Source: a bacterium (GTDB taxonomy: Bacteria > Krumholzibacteriota > Krumholzibacteriia > LZORAL124-64-63). Taken from it: a DNA stretch of 6,871 nt. Location: NCBI GenBank assembly GCA_030635025.1, contig DAOVZQ010000137.1:1-6871 (forward strand). The letters are read 5' to 3'. This document shows, piece by piece, positions 1 through 5,424 of the stretch; the first letter of the stretch is position 1; each line of letters opens with the position of its first letter. Below the pieces are notes generated by a model. That model made no database searches and was not told the origin of the DNA. It saw only the letters and a program-made list of their open reading frames with translations. The translations under genes were made by a program, and so were the position numbers.

Positions 1-1200
1 CACCTTGCGCACAAAGGTGTTGGAGCGCGCCACGGGCAGACGGGCCACACCGCGCACCAGGCCGAGCCACGGCTTCAACAGCGGACCGTACTTCTTCCGC
101 GCGAAATAGCGGCGTCTGACAGGCGTGACACTCGCGCCGAAAAGCTGGTCGGCCGTCTCCCCCCCGATCACCGATCCCACACGCTCGGCCGCCAGCGACA
201 GGGCGCACCAGGACAGGATCATGCCGGGTTCGTAGAACGGGTTCTCCATCTCCCAGGCGATGCGCGGCAGGTCGTCGATTTCGTGGCCGTCTACCAGACG
301 CTCCCGATGATCCGTGCCGTAGCGCTCGGCCACGCGGCGGGCATAGGGCGCATCGGTGTGGAAATCCACCGCGGCGATGCCGCAGGTGGGCAGCGCGCGA
401 TCGGTACGACCGGCCGCCAGGGCCACGATGGCGCTGGAGTCGAGTCCACCGCTGAGCAGGAAGCCGCAGGACGGATCGCGCTCCATCCATTCGCCAATGG
501 AGTCGCCGAGCAGGGTGCGATACACGGCCAAGGCCTGCCGACCGTCTTCGATGCGCGTCGCCGGCCTGTTCCAGTCGTCGTAGATGGAGCTCGTAACGAC
601 GCTGGCCTCGACGCGCACCAGTTCGCCGCACTCCAACTGCCTCACGCCGGCGTAGATCGTCGCCGGAGCGGTGATGTAGGTGTCGGCCAGATACTGGTGC
701 AGGGCAACACGATCAAGTTTGCGTCTCTCATCGGGACAGACGCGCACCAGCGGTTCGATGCGGTCGGAAAAATACAACAGCCCCTCGCGCTCGAGCCTAT
801 AGGCTGTGGCGATGCCGGGGAAGCGGTCCTGGAAGAGCAATAGTTTTCCACGGGGCCGGTCGTAGATCATCACGACGAAATGGCCGTTGAGCTTGCGAGC
901 GAAGGATTCGCCGAGTTCGGCGTAAAGATGCAGCAGAGCGCGGGGATCGTCGGCGCTCAGGCCATCGGGCAAAGTGGCGAGGCTACCGGTTATCGTTCCC
1001 CAGGATACAGCCACGACGCCGTCGACTTCGGCCATGACCACATCCGTAGCACCGAGCAGCAGGAGATTCTCGTCGGCCAGCAGGACGGCGCCGTCACTGA
1101 CCGGAATAACGGATAGGTCTTCGAGACCGGGCATGGGCCGGGTCCGGTCCAGACGAAAGATGCCTAATACACTAGCAGCCATAGAAATGCAGATTAACAT
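1..1200 (-). CDS. Asparagine-synthase-like amidotransferase, C-terminus cut by window edge; glutaminase cysteine missing
   Basis: Reading leftwards from the ATG at 1200-1198 gives 400 open codons with no stop before the window edge. Residues about 8-200 resemble a reduced class-II glutaminase domain, with a recognisable stretch LNGHFVVMIYDRPRGKLLL followed by QDRF. Residues 250-256 are SGGLDSS, the ATP-pyrophosphatase loop of asparagine synthases. GGETADQLFG (346-355) matches the later conserved GG(D/E)xxDExFGG segment. The family activates a carboxylate with ATP and transfers nitrogen to it. Normal AsnB begins Met-Cys-Gly-Ile, with Cys2 as glutaminase nucleophile. Here the aligned stretch is Val-Leu-Gly-Ile (11-14), so the cysteine position is Leu12. 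Glutamine hydrolysis is therefore doubtful; ammonia or another amine donor is possible. The start at 1200 has an AGGGG about 8 bases upstream. An in-frame ATG at 1182 is possible but lacks such a site. The gene is divergent from the MopE-repeat gene. The family is sure; the product made is not. Confidence 0.9.
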   Translation of the reverse strand, partial: MLICISMAASVLGIFRLDRTRPMPGLEDLSVIPVSDGAVLLADENLLLLGATDVVMAEVDGVVAVSWGTITGSLATLPDGLSADDPRALLHLYAELGESFARKLNGHFVVMIYDRPRGKLLLFQDRFPGIATAYRLEREGLLYFSDRIEPLVRVCPDERRKLDRVALHQYLADTYITAPATIYAGVRQLECGELVRVEASVVTSSIYDDWNRPATRIEDGRQALAVYRTLLGDSIGEWMERDPSCGFLLSGGLDSSAIVALAAGRTDRALPTCGIAAVDFHTDAPYARRVAERYGTDHRERLVDGHEIDDLPRIAWEMENPFYEPGMILSWCALSLAAERVGSVIGGETADQLFGASVTPVRRRYFARKKYGPLLKPWLGLVRGVARLPVARSNTFVRKV

Positions 1201-1349
1201 CACTGGATCCCCTGGACAAGCCCCATACGGGTCCCCCACGAAGTGATCGTCAAGATTTCCCGATTCCGGCCGATGGCTAGGGATACATCACGTGCAAAAT
1301 ATCGCCGACCGGAGTGCAGAACCGGAAGGACACAACCGGAGGTCTCGTA
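1201..1349. promoter_or_regulatory. Divergent intergenic region with a possible weak promoter for the asparagine-synthase-like gene
   Basis: This gap separates two divergently transcribed genes, so it should hold both promoters. On the minus strand there is a TTGACG (1253-1248) with a 17-base spacer to CCGTAT (1230-1225). The first box is close to a sigma-70 -35 element, but the second matches TATAAT at only two of six positions. The implied leader would be very short. On the plus strand, upstream of the ribosome binding site at 1338, the stretch around GATACATCACGTGCAAAATAT (1282-1302) is locally AT-richer and could hold a -10 element, but no convincing -35 partner is visible. No operator or riboswitch was recognised. 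Confidence 0.25.
1338..1343 (+). promoter_or_regulatory. Ribosome binding site fixing the start of the MopE-repeat protein
   Basis: A GGAGGT lies six bases upstream of the ATG at 1350. The frame is open further upstream to a GTG at 1314. Starting there would put a polar 12-residue extension in front of a normal signal peptide, and no comparable site precedes that GTG. The 1350 start is therefore preferred. Confidence 0.85.
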
Positions 1350-3581
1350 ATGGCCATATCCAACCCGGCGCGTTCTTTCGTCGCCTGCTTTATCGTGCTT
1401 CTCGCCTTCACGACGATCGCATCCGCCGAAATATGGTATATGGACAGCGACGCCGACGGTTTCGGAAATCCCGCGGAAACAATCGACCTGCCCTCGCAGC
1501 CGCAAGGCTACGTGAACAACGGGGACGACTGCGACGACACCGACCCGAATATCAATCCGGGAGCAGACGAAATCTGCAACGGCATCGACGATGACTGCGA
1601 TGTGATCATCGACGAGAACGCCATCGACGCGGTGGCCTTCTATCTGGACACCGATGGAGACGGTTTTGGATCACCGCTCGACGTGATCTATGCGTGCGAA
1701 CCCCCTGAGGGATGGTCGCAATATGACGGCGACTGCGACGACACCGACCCGAACGTCTATCCAGGAGCCGACGAATTCTGCAACGGCATCGACGACGACT
1801 GCGATGCGATCATCGACGAGAACGCCGTTGACGCGGTGGCCTTCTATCTGGACACCGATGGAGACGGTTTTGGATCACCGCTCGACGTGGTCTATGCGTG
1901 CGCACCTCCGATGGGATGGTCGCCATATGGCGATGACTGCGACGACAACGACCCGAGCGTCAATCCGGGAGCCGTAGAGATCTGCAACGGCATCGACGAC
2001 GATTGCGACGCCCAGGTGGACGAGCCCGGCTCCGCCGGCTCGACGACGTACTACGAAGACCAGGATCAGGACGGCTATGGGGACACCGGCATACAACAGG
2101 CCTTCTGCTCGCCGCCGTCCGGCTGGGCGCCCACCCCCGGCGATTGCGACGACTTGAACCCCATGATCCACCCGGACGCCGTGGATATCTGCGACGGCCT
2201 CGACAACGACTGCAACGGCATCGTCGACGATGGCATGACGGGCGTCTGGTACTGGCCGGATGTGGACACCGACGGCTACGGCGACAGCGAAGCATCCCCT
2301 ACGATCTACTGCTCGGCCCCGGGTTCGGGATGGGCCGAGAACGACACCGACTGCGACGATAACGATCCGCAGATCCATCCGGCCGCAATCGACGTGTGCG
2401 ACGGCTACGACAACGACTGCGACGGCGTGCTCGACGACGGCCTGACGGCCGCGCTCTGGTACGCCGATCTTGACGGCGACGGCTACGGCGACGAAGGCGA
2501 CCCTGGTACGCTGTACTGCCAGTCGCCCGGCGTCGACTGGTCGCTGGACAACACCGACTGCGACGATGGCGACGCCAACGTCAACCCCGGCGCTCCCGAC
2601 GTATGGGACGGTGTGGACAACGACTGCGACGGCTCGATCGACGGCATCAGCCTCCAGGTCGATGACGTTGACAACGACCAGGGCCGCGTGGTGCGCGTGA
2701 GCTGGGCGCGCCATGGCGAGGACGCCCCGGCCACGACCTATGATGTTACCGGCTACGCTCTCTATCGCCGCATCGACGACGCCAAGACCGCGGGCGCCGA
2801 ACTCAAGGCCGCGCCCCCGGGCCAATGGGATTTCGTGTCCATCGCCCCCGCCCATGGCGAGGATCTGTATCACGTACTCGCGCCGACCCTCGGCGACTCC
2901 AACAGCTATCAAACCTTCTGGAGCGTGTTCTTCGTGAGGGCTCAGACGCCCGACCCGTTCACGTTCTTCGATTCCGCTATCGGCACCGGCTACTCCATCG
3001 ACAACTTAGCGCCGGGGGTTCCCCCTGGACTGTTGGTTGAGCCGGTGCCGGGCGGATCCAAGCTCACCTGGGACGAGAGCCTCGATGCGGACCTGCAGTA
3101 TTTCCGCATCTATCGTGGCGCCTCGGCGGGCTTCATCATCGACGCCGGTTCGCTGGTCCACCTGACGCCCCAACTGACCTGGACCGACCCCGACGCCGAT
3201 CCGTCCGAACCGTTCTACAAGGTGACGGCGGTGGATTTCAATGGGAACGAGGGTGAACCGGCCGTGGTCGAATGGACCACCGGGATCGACGGCGCTACTC
3301 CGAGCGCGCCGGTCCTGCACCCGAACCGGCCGAACCCGTTCAACCCCACGACCACCTTCGCCTTCGAGCTGCCGCGGGATGGACGCGCCGGCTTGACGAT
3401 CCACTCGCTCGACGGACGCGTGGTGGCGACCCTTGTCGACACCGACCTGCCGGCCGGACCGCACACCGCGGTATGGCACGGCGATTACAACGACGGACGA
3501 GCGGCGCCATCGGGAGTTTACCTGGCGCGACTGGTGGCTGGGGAGCGAACGATTTCGCGACGGGTGACTTTGGTGAGATAG
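1350..3581 (+). CDS. Secreted multidomain protein: six MopE-type metal-binding repeats, Fn3-like region, C-terminal FlgD-Ig/sorting-type domain
   Basis: The product is 743 residues long. Residues 1-26 form a Sec signal peptide with a hydrophobic core at 10-24 and a likely cut after Ala-Ser-Ala (26). Residues 29-432 are six tandem repeats of the putative metal-binding (MopE/PF11617-like) type. Each has a DxDxDGxG loop starting near residues 32, 100, 168, 237, 304 and 373, then a GDCDDxxPxxxPGA segment and a CxGxDxDCD segment. The aspartate-rich loops resemble calcium-binding loops; copper binding, known for MopE of Methylococcus, cannot be inferred from this. Residues about 433-540 and 554-645 look like beta-sandwich, fibronectin-III-like segments (TGYALYRRID; LQYFRIYRGA). 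Residues 655-743 start at LHPNRPNPFNPTT and end in the GVYLARLVAG pattern of FlgD-Ig-like / type-IX secretion C-terminal domains. The protein is probably displayed on or released from the cell surface as a structural or adhesive factor; no enzymatic domain was seen. It is monocistronic, with its own terminator just downstream. Confidence 0.93.
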   Translation: MAISNPARSFVACFIVLLAFTTIASAEIWYMDSDADGFGNPAETIDLPSQPQGYVNNGDDCDDTDPNINPGADEICNGIDDDCDVIIDENAIDAVAFYLDTDGDGFGSPLDVIYACEPPEGWSQYDGDCDDTDPNVYPGADEFCNGIDDDCDAIIDENAVDAVAFYLDTDGDGFGSPLDVVYACAPPMGWSPYGDDCDDNDPSVNPGAVEICNGIDDDCDAQVDEPGSAGSTTYYEDQDQDGYGDTGIQQAFCSPPSGWAPTPGDCDDLNPMIHPDAVDICDGLDNDCNGIVDDGMTGVWYWPDVDTDGYGDSEASPTIYCSAPGSGWAENDTDCDDNDPQIHPAAIDVCDGYDNDCDGVLDDGLTAALWYADLDGDGYGDEGDPGTLYCQSPGVDWSLDNTDCDDGDANVNPGAPDVWDGVDNDCDGSIDGISLQVDDVDNDQGRVVRVSWARHGEDAPATTYDVTGYALYRRIDDAKTAGAELKAAPPGQWDFVSIAPAHGEDLYHVLAPTLGDSNSYQTFWSVFFVRAQTPDPFTFFDSAIGTGYSIDNLAPGVPPGLLVEPVPGGSKLTWDESLDADLQYFRIYRGASAGFIIDAGSLVHLTPQLTWTDPDADPSEPFYKVTAVDFNGNEGEPAVVEWTTGIDGATPSAPVLHPNRPNPFNPTTTFAFELPRDGRAGLTIHSLDGRVVATLVDTDLPAGPHTAVWHGDYNDGRAAPSGVYLARLVAGERTISRRVTLVR
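1434..2645 (+). repeat. Tandem array of six coding repeats (204- and 207-base periods)
   Basis: Equivalent codons of successive repeats are spaced 204, 204, 207, 207 and 207 bases apart. The third-position cysteine codon, for example, lies at 1575, 1779, 1983, 2190 and 2397, and its replacement TGG lies at 2604. Repeats 1-3 share the CNGIDDDCD signature. Repeats 4-6 share (C/W)DGxDNDC, so the array has two sub-families. Cysteines by repeat are 61/76/83; 116/129/144/151; 184/197/212/219; 253/266/281/288; 321/335/350/357; and 390/404/426. Repeat 1 lacks the first cysteine of the pattern and repeat 6 has Trp419 in place of the third. Confidence 0.95.
1626..1889 (+). repeat. 60-base perfect direct repeat inside the array (1626-1685 and 1830-1889)
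   Basis: Bases 1626-1685 and 1830-1889 are identical by eye, 204 bases apart. They cover the end of one repeat and the DxDxDGxG loop of the next. Near-identity continues on both sides: for example 1611-1622 equals 1815-1826, and past one mismatch at 1686/1890 the TCTATGCGTGCG stretch is shared. Synonymous positions are conserved too, which points to recent duplication or gene conversion rather than selection on protein alone. Confidence 0.93.
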
Positions 3582-3600
3582 AACAAGCAGTCGGAGTGAG

Positions 3601-3634
3601 AACGGGGGGCCGTGACGGCCCCCCGTTTCTTTTT
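3601..3634 (+). terminator. Intrinsic terminator of the MopE-repeat gene
   Basis: Arms AACGGGGGGCC (3601-3611) and GGCCCCCCGTT (3617-3627) are perfectly complementary over 11 base pairs. They enclose a five-base loop, GTGAC, and are followed by TCTTTTT. The stem starts 20 bases after the stop codon. On the opposite strand there is no T-run after the stem, so it should act mainly on plus-strand transcription. Confidence 0.92.
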
Positions 3635-3706
3635 GCCCAACACTCGCATGACACGGTGTGAGCCTCAACCTTACGCGTTACACCACGTGGTGATGCCGGC
3701 GGTATC

Positions 3707-3763
3707 TCACATCAAATCCAGGGTCACACGTGTGACCCCAGGCGACACTTCACATCAAATTCA
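3707..3763. repeat. 18-base perfect palindrome flanked by 14-base direct repeats
   Basis: GGGTCACACGTGTGACCC (3721-3738) is a perfect inverted repeat. On either side lie TCACATCAAATCCA (3707-3720) and TCACATCAAATTCA (3750-3763), identical at 13 of 14 positions and in the same orientation. The unit could be a dispersed REP-like element, a protein-binding site, or a weak terminator hairpin for the minus-strand operon. No good T-run follows it in that direction, so a terminator role is uncertain. Confidence 0.6.
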
Positions 3764-3771
3764 TCCCCCCC

Positions 3772-5412
3772 CTACCGAATCCGCCGCCCCCCCACGAACA
3801 CTGCCACAGCATACGTATCCAACCACCCGCGCACATCCTCGCGCGGATCGGCCGCCAGGACCGTGCAATCGAAGACGCACCCCACGGCCAATCGTCCCAG
3901 GTCGGTTTCGCGTCCCACCGCGTAGGCCGCGCCGTATGTGAAAGCGTATACCGCTTCCTGCCAGGTCAGCCGCTGCTCGGGATACCAGCCGCCGGTCGGT
4001 GCGCCCTCCCCGTCCTGCCGCGTCACCGCCGCGTAGATGCCGGGCAGCGGATTCCAGTCTTCGACCGGCGCGTCGGAACCGAAGGGCAGCGGCACGTCCA
4101 GTTCGAGGAAGGTGCGCCACGCATAGGCGCCCTTCACACGCACCGCGCCCAAACGATCCTCGGCCCAGCGCATGTCGCTGGTACAGTGGGTGGGCTGCAT
4201 GCTCGCCAGCGCGCCCAATGAGACGAAGCGTGCGAAGTCGTCGGGGTGAACGACCTGGGCGTGCTCCACGCGGTGTCGGCGCGTCGGTGCGGATTCGTCG
4301 CGCTGGGCGAAGGCGATCGCATCGAGCGCCATGCGGTTGCCGCCGTCGCCGATGGCATGGATGGCGCACTGGAAACCGCGTCGGTGCACCTCGTCCACGT
4401 TGGCGGACAGTTTGGCGCCGGACGTAACCGCCAGGCCGCGATGGCCCGGCTCGTCGCTATAATCATCCAGCAACAGGGCGCCGCGACTGCCCAGAGCGCC
4501 GTCGGCGTAGTACTTCATGCCCATCACCTGGAAACGGTCGGTGTCGCGGTAGGTGCGCAAAGCCGTCAACGACCCTTCGTCGCCACCCTCGAGATAGACG
4601 AATAGCCGGATGGGCAGCAAGCCCTTGTCGGCCAGGTCCTGCGACACCGCGCAGGTGATCGGCGTCTGGCCCATGTCGTGGACGGCGACCAGGCCGGCGT
4701 CGGCGCAGGCGTTAAGGCCCGCGAGCAACCAGCGTTCGCGTTCCTTGAGAGTGGGCTTGGGCAGGACGTCGGCCAGCAGATCGATGGCGTTGTCCACGAG
4801 AATTCCGGTGGGATCGCCGTCGTCATCGCGCAGGATGCGGCCGCCGTCGGGATCGGGAGTCTCTCGCGTGATGCCGGCCAGATCGAGCATGGCGCGGTTG
4901 AGCCAGGCGGCGTGACCGTCCACGCGGCGCAGATAGACCGGCCGCTCGGCGACGCCCTCCAGGTCACGCCATGTCGGGAAGTCGCCGCCGGACCAGCGGC
5001 TCTGGTCCCAACCGCGGCCACGGATAACCTGCGCCTCGGGATGCTCGGTCGCCCAGACCCGCGCCATCGCCGCCGCGTCGTCCGCCGAGATCGCGTCGTT
5101 CAACAACACCTGCTCGCGCAGCCTGCCGATCCCCGACACGTGCAGATGCGCATCGTGAAGACCGGGCAACGCCAGGGCGCCGGGCAGATGGATGATCTCC
5201 CACGGCGTATCCTTGGGTACTTCGCCGTAGAGCTCGAGCACGCGGTTGTCGCGATCGACGGCGATGGCCGCGGCTTCGGGCATGTTCGGATCGCCGGTCC
5301 AGAACGTGGGGCCGGCATAGATGCGGACGGCGGTGTCGGTGGTCTCGGGTACGATGTCGCCGGCTTGGGCGGCGGCAACCAGCAACAGTACGAAGACGAA
5401 AATGCGATGCAT
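3772..5412 (-). CDS. Exported YtcJ-like metal-dependent amidohydrolase (amidohydrolase_3 family)
   Basis: The product is 546 residues long. Residues 1-17 form a short signal peptide (hydrophobic 4-15, likely cut after Ala-Gln-Ala, 17), with no lipobox cysteine. The rest matches the YtcJ-like branch of the amidohydrolase superfamily, a TIM barrel using a divalent metal. Visible motifs are LPGLHDAHLH (82-91, metal ligands His89 and His91), DGHAAW (165-170), MKYYADGALGSRGALL (299-314, Lys300 a probable ligand or carboxylated lysine), HAIGDGG (352-358), RVEHAQ (381-386) and FGSDAPVE (444-451, Asp447 catalytic). The C-terminal small domain ends in DLGRLAVGCVFDCTVLAADP. Relatives remove acyl or formyl groups from amides; the substrate here is unknown. 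An ATG at 5505 in the same frame would overlap the upstream gene and bury the signal peptide, so 5412 is chosen. It follows the C69 peptidase gene by ten bases, pointing to one operon and a shared peptide- or amide-degrading role in the envelope. Confidence 0.93.
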   Translation of the reverse strand: MHRIFVFVLLLVAAAQAGDIVPETTDTAVRIYAGPTFWTGDPNMPEAAAIAVDRDNRVLELYGEVPKDTPWEIIHLPGALALPGLHDAHLHVSGIGRLREQVLLNDAISADDAAAMARVWATEHPEAQVIRGRGWDQSRWSGGDFPTWRDLEGVAERPVYLRRVDGHAAWLNRAMLDLAGITRETPDPDGGRILRDDDGDPTGILVDNAIDLLADVLPKPTLKERERWLLAGLNACADAGLVAVHDMGQTPITCAVSQDLADKGLLPIRLFVYLEGGDEGSLTALRTYRDTDRFQVMGMKYYADGALGSRGALLLDDYSDEPGHRGLAVTSGAKLSANVDEVHRRGFQCAIHAIGDGGNRMALDAIAFAQRDESAPTRRHRVEHAQVVHPDDFARFVSLGALASMQPTHCTSDMRWAEDRLGAVRVKGAYAWRTFLELDVPLPFGSDAPVEDWNPLPGIYAAVTRQDGEGAPTGGWYPEQRLTWQEAVYAFTYGAAYAVGRETDLGRLAVGCVFDCTVLAADPREDVRGWLDTYAVAVFVGGRRIR

Positions 5413-5416
5413 CGAA

Positions 5417-5424
5417 CTCCTCCT
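5417..5424 (-). promoter_or_regulatory. Ribosome binding site of the amidohydrolase overlapping the upstream stop codon
   Basis: On the minus strand the sequence reads TAGGAGGAG followed by TTCG and ATG (5412-5410). TAG (5425-5423) is the dipeptidase stop. The strong AGGAGGAG begins inside it and sits at a normal distance from the start. Ribosomes finishing the first gene would end on the second gene's binding site, which favours translational coupling. Confidence 0.88.

Larger units (their letters stand above)
3582..3771. other. Convergent intergenic region
   Basis: The gap of 190 bases lies between the stop of the MopE-repeat gene and the stop of the amidohydrolase gene, which converge. 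It contains an intrinsic terminator, a 12-base palindrome CACCACGTGGTG (3681-3692), an 18-base palindrome with flanking direct repeats (3707-3763) and a run of eight C at 3765-3772 that reaches the amidohydrolase stop codon. No convincing small gene was found. Confidence 0.8.

Noticed and set aside
283..843. Open frame of 186 codons on the plus strand
   Set aside because: It is antisense to the asparagine-synthase-like gene, whose minus-strand frame carries SGGLDSS and other family motifs.
1200..1505. Minus-strand open frame of 101 codons whose TGA overlaps the asparagine-synthase-like ATG (TGATG)
   Set aside because: The stop-start overlap looks like coupling, but half of the frame is antisense to the signal-peptide region of the MopE-repeat gene and the translation has no recognisable features. 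Probably chance.
1875..2912. Open frame of 345 codons on the minus strand
   Set aside because: It is antisense to the MopE-type repeats. The periodic Val/Ala-rich translation just mirrors the Asp/Gly/Cys-rich repeat codons.
3681..3692. CACCACGTGGTG palindrome, and other CACGTG sites (for example 1289-1294), as a shared operator
   Set aside because: Six-base CACGTG cores are expected about once or twice by chance in a window of this size, and the flanks are not shared between sites.
3612..3941. Plus-strand open frame of 109 codons in and beyond the convergent gap
   Set aside because: It starts inside the terminator stem, overlaps the amidohydrolase end antisense, has low-complexity Pro/Arg/Thr content and no ribosome binding site.
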